Below are positions 7,943 to 17,331 of a stretch of 64,000 bases of DNA, one piece after another. The notes below the pieces were generated by a model that was given only the letters and a program-made list of their open reading frames with translations, was not told the DNA's origin and did not search any database. Position numbers and translations under genes: made by a program. Origin of the DNA: Magnetospirillum sulfuroxidans (GTDB lineage: Bacteria > Pseudomonadota > Alphaproteobacteria > Rhodospirillales > Magnetospirillaceae); NCBI RefSeq assembly GCF_018224925.1, contig NZ_JAGTUF010000005.1:1-64000 (forward strand), written 5' to 3'. Within the stretch, counting starts at the first letter, position 1. Each line of letters starts with the position of its first letter.

Positions 7943-9553
7943 ATGAAGCGCAGCACCAAGATCATCGCCATCATCACTTTGGCCATTTTGACCACCGAGG
8001 CCGGCTTGGTGCTGACATCATGGCTATCGGCCCGCCGCGTCATGGAACAAACCATCCAAGATCGCGGCGCCACCCTGCGCGAAGGCTTCGCCATCGCCCA
8101 ATCAACCACCGAGATGCAATTGGGAGCCATCGCCAATTTCATCGCCGATGTCGAAGATGTCCGCCGGTTCATGGCCTTGGCCCAGGTTCTCGGCGACATT
8201 CCGCCCGCGGCCATGGACGATTACCGCTCGCAATTAGAGCACATCATCGGCGCCCGCTGGTCCAATCTGCAATTCCGTTTCCTGTTGCGGCAACTGGCGT
8301 TCCATCTTCCCGACGGCACCACCTTTTTGCGGATCGAACGCCCCTATCAGCATGGCGAGCGAACCACCCCCGAGCACGGGCTGGTCGACGCCAGCATCGC
8401 CAGCCGGCGCATCCGCAGCGGCTTCGAGATCGGGGCCTGGTCCACCGGCCTGCGCGCCACCGCGCCGATCACCATGCAAGATGCCGATGGCGCCACCGCC
8501 TTACTGGGGGTGGTCGAAGTCGGCACCTCGTTCGACCCCATGCTGGTGCCCATTTGTCCAACGGCCGAATGCGGCGTCTCGGTCCTGCTGTCGCCCCTGG
8601 CCGCCGCGGCGATGGCCCCGGCCAGCCGTGACGCCCTGTTTACCCCCGACCGCATCAGCGAACGCGGCTGGCTGATGGAAGCTTCGTCCAATCCGGCGAT
8701 CACCCGCGCGGTCATCGACGCCTTGCCCCAACCGACACGCGGCCAGTCGGACACCCGCTTGCTGCGTTCCCCCGCGGGCCGTTGGCTGGGGGTGACCACC
8801 TTCCCGTTGCTGGACTTTCCGGCCCAGGCCGACGCCGCCCGCCCACCCATCGGCATGGTGGCGGTCTGGCAGGACGCCACCGATCTGATCGATGGATTGC
8901 ACGCCGATTTGCGCACCACCATGGCCGGGGCCTTGCTGGCCTTTATCGTTGTGGAAACGGTACTGGTCGCCGGCGTCCACCTGACCACCCGGCGGCTGGA
9001 ACGCGAAATCGCCGGAGCCACCGCCGAATCGCAGGCCTTGCTGCGCAAGGTCACCGCATTAGCCGAACGCGACCCCTTGACCGATCTGTACAACCGCCGC
9101 AGCTTTTCCCGCCGGATGAGCGAGGAAACGGCACGGCGGCAGCGCGAGGACCGCCCGCTCAGTCTGGCGATTATCGACCTCGACCATTTCAAGCGCATCA
9201 ACGACAGCCATGGCCACGCCGCCGGCGACGAAGTGATCATGCGGCTGGTCGGCCATCTTGGCCATGTCCTGCGCAGCAGCGATCTCTGCGGCCGCTGGGG
9301 GGGCGAGGAATTCCTGATCGCCTTTCCCGCCGCCACCGTCCTCGAAGCCGGCCGGGTGCTGGAACGCCTGCGCGCATGCATCGCCACGGACCGGGGGCCC
9401 TTGGCCTTCAGCTTCAGCGCCGGGGTGACGCAATGGCGCGACGGAGACGATCTCGATTCCATGCTGCATCGCGCCGATGAATGCCTGTACCGGGCCAAGC
9501 GCGAAGGCCGCGACCGCATCGCCTATGACCGCACCCCCGAACCGGTGGCGTGA
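7943..9553 (+). CDS. membrane-bound diguanylate cyclase (GGDEF)
   Basis: A 536-aa protein predicted to make c-di-GMP from two GTP. TM1 lies at residues 7-27 (IIAIITLAILTTEAG), followed by a periplasmic sensory region of about 300 residues of Cache-like layout and TM2 around 335-355. The cytoplasmic GGDEF domain carries DPLTDLYNRRSF, DLDHFKRINDSHGH and the active site GGEEF near residue 453. An inhibitory I-site RxxD (RSSD) lies five residues before GGEEF, so product inhibition is likely. The ATG at 7943 has SD GGAGA; an upstream in-frame ATG would prefix an implausible Arg-rich tail. The ligand is unknown. It converges end to end with the DUF599 gene. Confidence 0.9.
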   Translation: MKRSTKIIAIITLAILTTEAGLVLTSWLSARRVMEQTIQDRGATLREGFAIAQSTTEMQLGAIANFIADVEDVRRFMALAQVLGDIPPAAMDDYRSQLEHIIGARWSNLQFRFLLRQLAFHLPDGTTFLRIERPYQHGERTTPEHGLVDASIASRRIRSGFEIGAWSTGLRATAPITMQDADGATALLGVVEVGTSFDPMLVPICPTAECGVSVLLSPLAAAAMAPASRDALFTPDRISERGWLMEASSNPAITRAVIDALPQPTRGQSDTRLLRSPAGRWLGVTTFPLLDFPAQADAARPPIGMVAVWQDATDLIDGLHADLRTTMAGALLAFIVVETVLVAGVHLTTRRLEREIAGATAESQALLRKVTALAERDPLTDLYNRRSFSRRMSEETARRQREDRPLSLAIIDLDHFKRINDSHGHAAGDEVIMRLVGHLGHVLRSSDLCGRWGGEEFLIAFPAATVLEAGRVLERLRACIATDRGPLAFSFSAGVTQWRDGDDLDSMLHRADECLYRAKREGRDRIAYDRTPEPVA

Positions 9554-10255
9554 TCATTCCGGCGGCAGGACGGCGCGCAAGGTTTGCAGACTTTTCGAGT
9601 GAAATTCACGCCGGTACAAAATGGCGACGACACACGCGGCGGCAACAAGAAAAGCCCCGGCATGGACGAACCACATCATCATCGCCAAGGCGAAATAATA
9701 GGCGCGCAGGCCCCGATTAAAGGTGTTCGCGGCCAGATCTTGTAAACGCGCCGCATGAACGGCAAAGCCGGTCTTGGCCGCCGCGTCGGCATCGATCGCC
9801 GGCGCCGCCCCCATCAGGATGCAACAGTAATTGAACTGACGCAGCGCCCAGGTGAACTGAAAAAAGGTGTAAACGAAAACCCCGGCCAACAGCAAAATCT
9901 TCATCTCGAAGGATTCAAGACTGGTTTGACCGGCGAACGGCATTTCGCGATAGACCTGATAGCCGTGTTCTCCCGCCCCCATCAGCGCCACCAGACCGCC
10001 CAGGATCAGGATCGACGCCGAAGCGAAGAACGACACCGCCCGCATCAGATTGCCCATCAGCGAAGTATCGGAAATGCGGTTTTCACGGTCGCACAGCGAC
10101 CGCATCCAGATTTCCCGGTGCGCGGCCATCACCGCCGACAACGTGCGGCTGCGCACTTTGCGATGCTCGGCCAACACGGTATAGCCGACCCACAGCACCA
10201 CGAACGCGGCCAGGGCGACGATATCAATAACGGGAATGCCTTGAACACTGATCAT
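9554..10255 (-). CDS. DUF599 integral membrane protein
   Basis: A protein of about 233 aa with a hydrophobic N-terminus (IDIVALAAFVVLWVGYTVLAE), three further membrane segments and the family-typical MRSLCDRENRISDTSLMGNL region that follows the first helix. DUF599 proteins are widespread in proteobacteria and their function is not established. The start is taken at the ATG at 10255, preceded by SD GAGGT at five bases; the in-frame GTG two codons upstream is less likely. It lies downstream of iscX on the same strand but beyond a hairpin, so it is probably not part of the isc operon. Confidence 0.8.
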   Translation of the reverse strand: MISVQGIPVIDIVALAAFVVLWVGYTVLAEHRKVRSRTLSAVMAAHREIWMRSLCDRENRISDTSLMGNLMRAVSFFASASILILGGLVALMGAGEHGYQVYREMPFAGQTSLESFEMKILLLAGVFVYTFFQFTWALRQFNYCCILMGAAPAIDADAAAKTGFAVHAARLQDLAANTFNRGLRAYYFALAMMMWFVHAGAFLVAAACVVAILYRREFHSKSLQTLRAVLPPE

Positions 10256-10273
10256 GAACACCTCGAAAAGCCG

Positions 10274-10293
10274 AAGGGGCCTTGCGGCCCCTT
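10274..10293 (-). terminator. hairpin at the end of the isc operon
   Basis: AAGGGGCC-ttgc-GGCCCCTT is a perfect eight-pair hairpin between the iscX stop and the DUF599 start. On the minus strand it is followed only by a short T run (CTTTTC), so it may be a weak terminator or an RNA-stabilising 3' structure. Confidence 0.55.
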
Positions 10294-10299
10294 ACAACT

Positions 10300-10494
10300 T
10301 TAATCCCGCTCGTCGATCCAGGCCATTTGAATGGCTTCCAGGATCTTCTCGTTGGATTTTTGCGGATCATCAGCGAAATCAGGCAAGGCGCAAACCCAGG
10401 CGTGCAGGTCGGTGTAACGCAAATTGACGTTATCGACGTCAGGATGGGTTTCTTCCAACGCGATGGCGATGTCGGTGATATCGGTCCACTTCAT
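10300..10494 (-). CDS. iscX: Fe-S assembly protein IscX
   Basis: A 64-aa acidic protein matching the IscX/YfhJ family over its full length: MKWTDITDIAIALEETHPDVD, then RYTDLHAWVCALPDF and a C-terminal SNEKILEAIQMAWIDE. IscX binds IscS and iron and tunes the rate of cluster assembly, with some overlap with frataxin, which is also encoded in this window (cyaY at 25975). It is the last gene of the isc operon, 12 bases after fdx, the usual place for it. Confidence 0.95.
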   Translation of the reverse strand: MKWTDITDIAIALEETHPDVDNVNLRYTDLHAWVCALPDFADDPQKSNEKILEAIQMAWIDERD

Positions 10495-10506
10495 CCGCGG
10501 CGGCCT

Positions 10507-10845
10507 TTACTTCTTGTCGACGCTCATGTTGCGGGTCGCGACCGGCACCGAAACCACCAGGCCGTCCAGTTCCTGCTTCATGATGATCTGGCAGCCCAGA
10601 CGCGAGGTCGAGGTCAGGCCAAAGGCCAGATCCAACATGTCTTCCTCGTCTTCCTCGGCCGCGGCCAAACGCTCGTACCAATCGGGATCAACGACGATAT
10701 GACAGGTGGAACAGGCCAGCGAGCCCTCGCAGGCGCCTTCCAGGTCGATCTTGTTGCGGTGAGCGATTTCCAGAACCGACAGGCCTTCCGGGGCGTCAAC
10801 CTCGTTGCGCGAACCATCGGCGGTGATGAACGTCATCTTGGGCAT
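10507..10845 (-). CDS. fdx: ISC-system [2Fe-2S] ferredoxin Fdx
   Basis: A 112-aa adrenodoxin-type ferredoxin. The four cluster ligands are C39, C45, C48 ([10 protein letters not shown]) and C85 (RLGCQ). The acidic patch around residues 63-73 (EEDEEDMLD) is typical of the isc form, which passes electrons to IscS/IscU for sulfur reduction. The SD GGAAG precedes the ATG. It lies between hscA and iscX, the conserved operon order. Confidence 0.95.
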   Translation of the reverse strand: MPKMTFITADGSRNEVDAPEGLSVLEIAHRNKIDLEGACEGSLACSTCHIVVDPDWYERLAAAEEDEEDMLDLAFGLTSTSRLGCQIIMKQELDGLVVSVPVATRNMSVDKK

Positions 10846-10899
10846 ATACTTCCTGCCTTCCTCATCTTTTTGGGTCCCGCCGCAGACGGAACGCAGTGG

Positions 10900-12819
10900 C
10901 TACTCGGCGCCCCCCAGGGCGTCATCGAGGCGGTCCACCGACACGCCGGCCAGCGCCTGGCGGATACCCCGGTCCATGCGCTTTTCAGCGAAGGCCTTGG
11001 TGGCTTCCTCCAGAGACTCGACGGCGGCGGTCACGGCATCGCGGTCAATTCCCGCGCATGCCGTCTCCACAGCTTCGATAGCTGCATCGATAGCCTGTCG
11101 TTCGTCATCAGACAAGAGGTCCGCATCGACTCCCAGTGCAGATTTTACCGCCAGCACGGAACGGCGCGCCTCGACCACCGCTTCGGTCAGCAATCTTTGC
11201 GCCATGTCATCCTTGGCGTGCACCAGGGAATCGCGCAGCATGGTGGCCATTTCGTCCTCGGACAGACCATAGGACGGCTTGACCGCCACGTGCTGTTCCA
11301 CCCCGGTGGCCATTTCCTGGGCCGAGACGGTCAACAGGCCGTCGGCATCGACCTGAAAGGTGACACGAATGCGGGCGGCGCCGGCGGCCATGGGCGGAAT
11401 CCCGCGCAAGACGAAGCGGGCCAGCGAGCGACACTGGTCGACCATCTCGCGCTCGCCCTGGACCACGTGAATGGACATGGCCGACTGGCCGTCCTGATAG
11501 GTGGTGAATTCCTGGGCCATGGCCACCGGAATCGGCGTGTTGCGCGGGATCACCTTTTCGACGATGCCGCCCATGGTCTCGATGCCCAGGGACAACGGCG
11601 TCACGTCAAGCAGCAAGGTGTCGGAACCGCGCGTCAGCGCCTCGGCCTGCAACGCGGCGCCGACGGCGACCACTTCATCGGGGTTGATGTCGGCCAACGG
11701 CTGACGGCCGAAGAATTCGGCGACGCGACGGCGCACCAGCGGCATGCGGGTGGAGCCGCCGACCAGCACCACGCCGTGAATAGCGGAAACGTCGATGCCG
11801 GCATCTTCAACCACGCCCCGGCAAATCTCGATGGTGCGTTCGACGAAGGGAGCCGCCAACGCTTCCAGTTCGGCCTTGGTCATCTTGTGACGGCTGGTGA
11901 GGCCGTTCAGTTCGATCATCCATTCGCCATTGGGTTGGCTGGTCAGGCATTCCTTGGCCACGCGGGCGGTCATCAGCGCCTGCTTGACCTCGCCCGCGGT
12001 GATGGCGGCGCCGGCGGCGCGCTGCGACAGGAAATGCTCGGCGACCGCATGGTCGATGTCGTCGCCCCCCAACACGGCATCGCCGCCGGTGGCCTTGACC
12101 TGGAACACGCCCTTTTCCATCTTCAGGATGGAAATATCAAAGGTGCCGCCGCCCAAATCATAGACGGCGTACAGCCCTTCCACCGAACTGTCCAGGCCAT
12201 AGGCCAAAGCGGCGGCGGTGGGTTCGTTGACCAGACGCAGAACCTCGATATCGGCCAGACGGGCGGCGTCCTTGGTGGCGGTGCGGGCGGCATCGTCAAA
12301 ATAAGCCGGCACGGTGATGACGGCGCGGGTAACGCTTTTGCCCAGCATGGCCTGCTCGGCCCGCTCCTTGATGGCCATCAGGATATGGGCGGAAATGGCC
12401 ACCGGGGTCAGGGTGCGGCCGGCGACGCGCAGGCGAACCATGCCGCCCCCAGGGCTGCCCTCTGGCGGGACCACCACTTCGTAGGGCAGCGTGCCGGCCA
12501 GCGATTTGACATCCTCGATGCCGCGCCCCATCAACCGCTTGATCGACGACACCACCTGATCGGGGCTTTCCAGAATGGCCCGACGCGCCGCCGCCCCGAC
12601 TTCGACCGAACCGTCATCCTTGTAATGGACCACCGACGGGATCAGCGCCTTGCCGTTCTCGTCCTTCAGCACCTCGACCTCGGAATCGAAAGAAAAAGCC
12701 ACCACCGAATTGGTGGTTCCCAGATCAATGCCAACGGCAAGTCCGCTTTCGGCTTCATGGGGGACCGGAGTTTCCCCCGGCTCATGCAATTGCAGCAGGA
12801 CGAGCCCGTCATCGCTCAT
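10900..12819 (-). CDS. hscA: Hsp70-type chaperone HscA
   Basis: A 639-aa Hsp70 specialised for releasing Fe-S clusters from IscU. The nucleotide-binding domain has the phosphate-1 motif IDLGTTNS (residues 31-38), the second phosphate loop YDLGGGTFD near residue 220, and VLVGGSTRMPLV further on. The substrate-binding domain carries the VTPLSLGIETMGG hallmark. The lid is shorter than in DnaK and lacks the EEVD-like tail, as expected for HscA. The SD AAGGA precedes the ATG. It follows hscB by 21 bases. Confidence 0.95.
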   Translation of the reverse strand: MSDDGLVLLQLHEPGETPVPHEAESGLAVGIDLGTTNSVVAFSFDSEVEVLKDENGKALIPSVVHYKDDGSVEVGAAARRAILESPDQVVSSIKRLMGRGIEDVKSLAGTLPYEVVVPPEGSPGGGMVRLRVAGRTLTPVAISAHILMAIKERAEQAMLGKSVTRAVITVPAYFDDAARTATKDAARLADIEVLRLVNEPTAAALAYGLDSSVEGLYAVYDLGGGTFDISILKMEKGVFQVKATGGDAVLGGDDIDHAVAEHFLSQRAAGAAITAGEVKQALMTARVAKECLTSQPNGEWMIELNGLTSRHKMTKAELEALAAPFVERTIEICRGVVEDAGIDVSAIHGVVLVGGSTRMPLVRRRVAEFFGRQPLADINPDEVVAVGAALQAEALTRGSDTLLLDVTPLSLGIETMGGIVEKVIPRNTPIPVAMAQEFTTYQDGQSAMSIHVVQGEREMVDQCRSLARFVLRGIPPMAAGAARIRVTFQVDADGLLTVSAQEMATGVEQHVAVKPSYGLSEDEMATMLRDSLVHAKDDMAQRLLTEAVVEARRSVLAVKSALGVDADLLSDDERQAIDAAIEAVETACAGIDRDAVTAAVESLEEATKAFAEKRMDRGIRQALAGVSVDRLDDALGGAE

Positions 12820-12840
12820 GGGGGAAATCCTTTCGTGAGA

Positions 12841-13491
12841 TCAGCGCATGGCCCGCGTCATGCGGGTCTTTTTGCTGCGGGCCTCTTCGGCCAGCTTGGC
12901 GAGATATTTGAGCCGAATGGTCAGATGACCGGCCTGTTCCAGATCGTCGGCATTGAAAGCGGCCGAGATGTGGCACTGGCAGGCGATAACTTCGGAATCG
13001 GCATCGGCGGACAGCCTGGTGATGGTGGCGACCGAATCGGCGTCGGCGATGGCTTCGCGCTTTTCCATCTGTTCCATCAACAACATGGGGTCGTTGATGG
13101 TGCCGCAGGCGGTCAGATCGACCTTGCGCCCCTTCATCTCCATCAGATAGGCCGCCCGCTTCAACGGGTCCTTCAATGTCTCATAGGCTTCGTTCAGGCT
13201 GGTCGCCTGACTTTGCGACAACGCCCGTTCCTTCGGCGATTTGGCGGCGAAGCGGTCGGGATGCAGGCGACGCTGAAAGCCGAAATACTGCTTTTCCAGC
13301 AAATCCTGATCGACGTCGAAAGTGGGCTGCATGCCCAGACGGGTAAAATGATCAATGGTGCCGGGGCCTTGCACCGCCCCGCAAACCGAACAGAACAAGG
13401 CGCGGGTGGCCACCGGTCCCTTGCAGGACCAGCAGGGCACCACGGCGGCAACGGCGCTGGCACTTCCCGACATCATTCCCCCTTCCGGCAT
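12841..13491 (-). CDS. hscB: J-protein co-chaperone HscB with N-terminal zinc motif
   Basis: A 216-aa J-protein that brings IscU to HscA and stimulates its ATPase. The J-domain HPD motif is at residues 77-79 (RRLHPDRFAAKSPKE), followed by the C-terminal three-helix IscU-binding bundle. The N-terminus has two CxxC pairs (C20/C23 and C34/C37), which E. coli HscB lacks but mitochondrial HSC20 has. Start 13491 lies ten bases after GGAG; a second ATG pair five or six codons in, after GGGGGA, is a possible alternative and would still keep the cysteines. Confidence 0.93.
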   Translation of the reverse strand: MPEGGMMSGSASAVAAVVPCWSCKGPVATRALFCSVCGAVQGPGTIDHFTRLGMQPTFDVDQDLLEKQYFGFQRRLHPDRFAAKSPKERALSQSQATSLNEAYETLKDPLKRAAYLMEMKGRKVDLTACGTINDPMLLMEQMEKREAIADADSVATITRLSADADSEVIACQCHISAAFNADDLEQAGHLTIRLKYLAKLAEEARSKKTRMTRAMR

Positions 13492-13506
13492 GATCAGGAC
13501 GTCTCC

Positions 13507-13845
13507 TTAGACATGGAACGATTCACCGCAGCCACAGCGGCCCTTTTCGTTGGGATTGCGGAAGACGAAGCCCGATTGCATCTTTTCTTCCACCCAGTCC
13601 ATTTCGGTGCCGAAGATGAACATGGCCGCCTTGGGATCGATCAGCACGGTGATGCCGTCTTGTTCGACCACTTCGTCAAAGGGCGACTTTTCGTCGGCAT
13701 ATTCCAGCGTGTATTGCATGCCGGAACATCCCTTCGACCGCACGCCGATGCGGATGCCGGCCGACGGCTTGCCGCGCTTGTCCAGCATGGTCCGCACCCG
13801 CGAGGCGGCGCTTTCGGTGATGGTGATGGGGGCTTTCAGTTCCAT
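13507..13845 (-). CDS. iscA: A-type Fe-S carrier IscA
   Basis: A 112-aa A-type carrier. The three conserved cysteines are C40 (SKGCSGMQY) and C104/C106 (GRCGCGESF), which hold iron or a cluster for delivery to [4Fe-4S] apoproteins. Length and motif spacing are normal. The gene sits between iscU and hscB. Confidence 0.95.
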   Translation of the reverse strand: MELKAPITITESAASRVRTMLDKRGKPSAGIRIGVRSKGCSGMQYTLEYADEKSPFDEVVEQDGITVLIDPKAAMFIFGTEMDWVEEKMQSGFVFRNPNEKGRCGCGESFHV

Positions 13846-13875
13846 GACCAGTCCCTCTCTTGCTATGGCGCCGGC

Positions 13876-14289
13876 TTAACCGGCGGCCTTTTCGCTTTCG
13901 TCACCGGCCGGAGCCGACTTTTTCTTGTAATCGGCGATGGCCGCCTTGATAGCATCCTCGGCCAGGACCGAACAATGGATCTTGACCGGCGGCAAGGCCA
14001 ATTCATTGGCGATGTCGGTGTTTTTGATGGCGGCGGCCTCGTCCAGGGTCTTGCCCTTGACCCATTCGGTCACCAGCGAAGACGAGGCGATGGCCGAGCC
14101 ACAGCCAAAGGTCTTGAACTTGGCGTCCTCGATGATGCCTTCGGCGCTGACCTTGATTTGCAGCTTCATGACGTCGCCGCAAGCGGGGGCGCCCACCAGA
14201 CCGGTGCCGACATCGGTCGAATCCTTGTCCATGGAGCCGACATTGCGGGGGTGTTCGTAATGGTCGACAACCTTGTCGCTGTAAGCCAT
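13876..14289 (-). CDS. iscU: Fe-S cluster scaffold IscU
   Basis: A 137-aa scaffold on which the [2Fe-2S] cluster is built from IscS sulfur and iron. Ligands C37, D39 (APACGDV), C63 (FGCGSA), H105 and C106 are all present, and the HscA recognition motif LPPVK lies at residues 99-103. The short C-terminal extension (KKKSAPAGDESEKAAG) is longer than in E. coli. The start is the ATG at 14289 (MAYSDKVVDHYEHPRNVG), after SD GGAGG and matching the family exactly. Confidence 0.96.
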   Translation of the reverse strand: MAYSDKVVDHYEHPRNVGSMDKDSTDVGTGLVGAPACGDVMKLQIKVSAEGIIEDAKFKTFGCGSAIASSSLVTEWVKGKTLDEAAAIKNTDIANELALPPVKIHCSVLAEDAIKAAIADYKKKSAPAGDESEKAAG

Positions 14290-14347
14290 GTGTTCCTCCA
14301 AACTCTCGACCGGACGATACCGGCTCTCAATCATATATGGGTACGGT

Positions 14348-15586
14348 TCAGTGTTCAGCCCACTGGATCGACTTGATATCGACGCCTTCCAGGTGCATGT
14401 CCCACAAAGGCGACAGCGAGCGTAGATGCTCGACCGCCTTGACCGTGTGATCGATGGCGTATTCGATATCGTCCTGGGTGGTGAAGCGTCCCAGGCCGAA
14501 GCGCAGGCTGGTATGGGCCATCTCGGCATCCAAGCCCAGGGCGCGCAGCACATAGGACGGTTCCAACGAGGCCGAGGTGCAGGCCGAACCCGACGACACC
14601 GCCAGATCCTTCACCCCCATCATCAGCCCCTCGCCCTCGACGAAGGCGAAGGAAATGTTGATGTTGCCGGCCACTCGGTTATCCAAATCGCCATTGACAT
14701 AGATTTCCGGCAGGCGCTGACGCAGGCCGCCGAGCAGGCGGTCGCGCAGGCCGCGCAGACGTTCGGTTTCCGCCCCCATTTCGGCTTGGGCAATGGCGCA
14801 GGCTTCGCCCAGGCCGACACATAGCGGTGTCGCCAGGGTGCCTGAACGCATGCCGCGCTCTTGGCCGCCGCCATTGATCATCGGCACCAGCCGCACGCGC
14901 GGCCGCCGACGCACGAACAAGGCGCCGACGCCCTTGGGGCCATAAATCTTATGGCCGGAAATGGACATCAGATCGATGTTCATGGCGTTGACGTCCAGCG
15001 GAATCTTGCCCACGGCCTGAGCGCAATCGGTGTGGAAGAAAGCGCCCTTCTTGCGACACAACGCGCCAATCTCGGCCAGCGGCTGGATCACCCCGATCTC
15101 GTTATTGACGCCCATCACCGAAACGATGGCGGTCTTGTCGGTGATCGCCGCATCCAATTCGGCCAGATCGATCAGGCCATTGGTCTGCACCGGCAGATAG
15201 GTGACCTTAAAGCCTTCTTGTTCCAGATGGCGGCAGGTATCGAGCACGCATTTATGCTCGGTCACCACGGTGACGATGTGATCCCGCTTGCCTTTGTAGA
15301 ACTGGGCAACGCCCTTGATCGCCAGATTGTTGGATTCGGTCGCGCCCGAGGTGAAGATGATTTCCTTGGCATCGCCGCCGATGATGGCGGCGATCTGTTC
15401 GCGCGCCACCTCCACCGCTTCTTCCGCTTCCCAGCCATAGGCATGATTGCGCGAATGGGGATTGCCGAATTTTTCGGTGAAATAAGGCAGCATCTTATCG
15501 ACCACGCGCGGATCGCACGGCGTGGTGGCCTGATAGTCGAGATAAATCGGCTGTCCCGGGCGCCGGCCGATGGAGGAGTTGGTCAT
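14348..15586 (-). CDS. iscS: cysteine desulfurase IscS
   Basis: A 412-aa PLP enzyme converting cysteine to alanine and an enzyme persulfide. PLP lysine K213 is in [10 protein letters not shown], and catalytic C336 in the mobile loop [14 protein letters not shown]. The C-terminus ([21 protein letters not shown]) is the IscU-docking tail of true group I IscS. The start is the ATG at 15586 ([23 protein letters not shown]), preceded by AAGGACC. It lies downstream of a second, NifS-like desulfurase gene and supplies sulfur to IscU and probably to MnmA. Confidence 0.96.
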   Translation of the reverse strand: MTNSSIGRRPGQPIYLDYQATTPCDPRVVDKMLPYFTEKFGNPHSRNHAYGWEAEEAVEVAREQIAAIIGGDAKEIIFTSGATESNNLAIKGVAQFYKGKRDHIVTVVTEHKCVLDTCRHLEQEGFKVTYLPVQTNGLIDLAELDAAITDKTAIVSVMGVNNEIGVIQPLAEIGALCRKKGAFFHTDCAQAVGKIPLDVNAMNIDLMSISGHKIYGPKGVGALFVRRRPRVRLVPMINGGGQERGMRSGTLATPLCVGLGEACAIAQAEMGAETERLRGLRDRLLGGLRQRLPEIYVNGDLDNRVAGNINISFAFVEGEGLMMGVKDLAVSSGSACTSASLEPSYVLRALGLDAEMAHTSLRFGLGRFTTQDDIEYAIDHTVKAVEHLRSLSPLWDMHLEGVDIKSIQWAEH

Positions 15587-15615
15587 CGCTTCAGGTCCTT
15601 TCTTTAAGGCGGCGA

Positions 15616-16746
15616 TTACGCCGCATCCTTGACTGTTTTTCCTTTCCGCCGGGCGAAATCGCACCATGCGGCCAGGAAAGCTTCGATCTCTTCGGCCCGG
15701 CTGTCGGTCCCTAAGCTGACGCGCACGGCGCAGCCGGCAAAGGACTGATCCAGGCCCATGGCTTCCAGCACCGGGCTGGACGCTACCTTGCCCGATGAAC
15801 AAGCGGCCCCGGCGCTGACCATCACCCCGGCCAAATCCAAGGCCATCACCTGAAGCTGTGCCGGAATATGCGGCAAGATCAGGCATGAGGTGTTGCACAA
15901 CCGGGGCAGCGCACCGCCCACCACCACCGCCTCGGGCAACCGGTCCGCCACTTGGGCTTCCAGCCAATCCCGAAGCCTGCTCATCCTTGCCGGACCATCG
16001 CCCCCATCGACTTCCGCCGCGGCCAATCTGGCGGCGACGGCGAAGCCAACAATGCCGGCAAGATTCTCGGTTCCCGCTCGACGACGTTTCTCCTGACCTC
16101 CTCCTAGCAAGATGGGTGCCAAGGAAATGTCGGGTTTCGACAACACTAAACAACCCGTTCCGGCCGGACCGCCCATTTTGTGTGCGCTCAATGTCAGAAA
16201 GTCGACACCAAGTTCCGACAAAAAAACAGGCATCCGCCCCAAACCCTGGGCCGCATCGCAATGAACCAGGGCGCCCCGCCCATGGGCGATGCGCGCCACC
16301 TCCGCCACCGGCTGAATGATGCCGGTCTCATTGTTGGCCAGCATGACCGACACCAAAGCCGGACGCTCGTCTTGGGCCAGCATCCGCTCCAGCGCCGCCC
16401 GATCGACGACGCCATCGCCGGTGACCGGAATGATCTCGGCCGCGGCGCATTCCCGCACGGACGGATGTTCGATTGCCGACACCAGCAGCCGCGAACGACC
16501 ACTGCCGCGCAAGGCCAAGGCATTGGCCTCGGTCCCGCCCGAGGTAAACACCACCCCCGCGGCATCGGCGCCGATTGCGGCGGCAACGCCGCGCCGCGCC
16601 TGTTCAAGCACGGCACGGGCGCGACGACCAAAGGCATGGACCGAGGATGGATTGCCGGCGGCCGACAGCACGTCAACCATGGCCGCCACGACCTCGGGTC
16701 GCGCCGGCGCGCCGGCGTTATGATCGAGGTAGGCCGACAGGGTCAC
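15616..16746 (-). CDS. second cysteine desulfurase, NifS-like
   Basis: A 376-aa class V aminotransferase-fold desulfurase adjacent to iscS. PLP lysine K190 ([11 protein letters not shown]) and catalytic C316 ([10 protein letters not shown]) are present, so it should be active. It lacks the IscS docking tail and ends in [13 protein letters not shown], so it probably serves a different acceptor or acts as an auxiliary sulfur donor. The start is a GTG at 16746 with SD GGAGG about ten bases upstream. It lies between iscR and iscS with gaps of 32 and 29 bases, so it is likely in the operon. The family is certain; the physiological partner is not. Confidence 0.85.
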   Translation of the reverse strand: MTLSAYLDHNAGAPARPEVVAAMVDVLSAAGNPSSVHAFGRRARAVLEQARRGVAAAIGADAAGVVFTSGGTEANALALRGSGRSRLLVSAIEHPSVRECAAAEIIPVTGDGVVDRAALERMLAQDERPALVSVMLANNETGIIQPVAEVARIAHGRGALVHCDAAQGLGRMPVFLSELGVDFLTLSAHKMGGPAGTGCLVLSKPDISLAPILLGGGQEKRRRAGTENLAGIVGFAVAARLAAAEVDGGDGPARMSRLRDWLEAQVADRLPEAVVVGGALPRLCNTSCLILPHIPAQLQVMALDLAGVMVSAGAACSSGKVASSPVLEAMGLDQSFAGCAVRVSLGTDSRAEEIEAFLAAWCDFARRKGKTVKDAA

Positions 16747-16778
16747 GGAACAATCGCCTCCTTGGCGTTCAACGGGGG

Positions 16779-17243
16779 TTACTGAGCGGCAACGGTGCCG
16801 GTATTGCCATGAAACATGCCCGAACTGCCCAAGATCCGGCGTTCGCACACATCGGCCAGCGACACCGCCGACAGGTACAGATAAATCTGGTTGCCCAATT
16901 CTTCCCACAGATCATGGGTCAGGCAGCGGCCCTTGTTGTGGTGGCAGCCAGCCGGCGAACCGGGCGAGCAACGGGTGGTCTGAATCGGTTCATCCACCGC
17001 CAAGATGATATCGGAAATGCGCATCTGCGGGGCCGGACGCGACAGCAGATAGCCGCCACCGGGACCGCGCACGCTTTTCACCAATCCGCCCTTCCGCAGC
17101 TTGCCGAACAATTGTTCGAGATAGGAAAGCGAGATTTCCTGACGTTCGGCGATATCAGCCAAAGCGACCGGGCTTCCTTGCGAATGACTGGACAGATCGA
17201 CCATCGCCATGACGGCGTAACGACCTTTGGTGCTGAGTTTCAC
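16779..17243 (-). CDS. iscR: Rrf2-family Fe-S regulator IscR
   Basis: A 154-aa transcription factor. The winged helix begins MKLSTKGRYAVMAMVDL and includes the recognition helix ISLSYLEQLFGKLRKGGLV. Cluster ligands C92, C100, C107 and H110 (RCSPGSPAGC...GRCLTH) are present, although the first two are eight apart rather than six as in E. coli. It probably represses the operon when it holds a [2Fe-2S] cluster. It starts with GTG at 17243, behind GGAGA. A perfect dyad lies 19 bases upstream (17262-17279). It is first of the isc genes and follows cysE. Confidence 0.93.
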   Translation of the reverse strand: MKLSTKGRYAVMAMVDLSSHSQGSPVALADIAERQEISLSYLEQLFGKLRKGGLVKSVRGPGGGYLLSRPAPQMRISDIILAVDEPIQTTRCSPGSPAGCHHNKGRCLTHDLWEELGNQIYLYLSAVSLADVCERRILGSSGMFHGNTGTVAAQ

Positions 17244-17261
17244 TGCTGTCTCTCCTGAACG

Positions 17262-17279
17262 TTCGGACCCCAGTCCGAA
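17262..17279. promoter_or_regulatory. perfect dyad in the iscR leader, candidate operator
   Basis: TTCGGAC-CCCA-GTCCGAA is a perfect 7-4-7 inverted repeat 19 bases before the iscR start codon, in the 88-base gap after cysE. Autoregulation of iscR is known in other bacteria. Assigning this site to IscR is inference, and it could also form an mRNA hairpin. Confidence 0.45.
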
Positions 17280-17331
17280 GGTTAAAACATTGCCCCGGTC
17301 TTAAGGCGGCCCCAGCCGCCAGTGACCGGTT

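Noticed and set aside
10282-14376. Very long open frame on the plus strand across the isc operon
   Set aside because: It is antisense to hscA, hscB, iscA and iscU, which have clear motifs and good ribosome-binding sites. Long antisense frames are expected from GC-rich codon bias.
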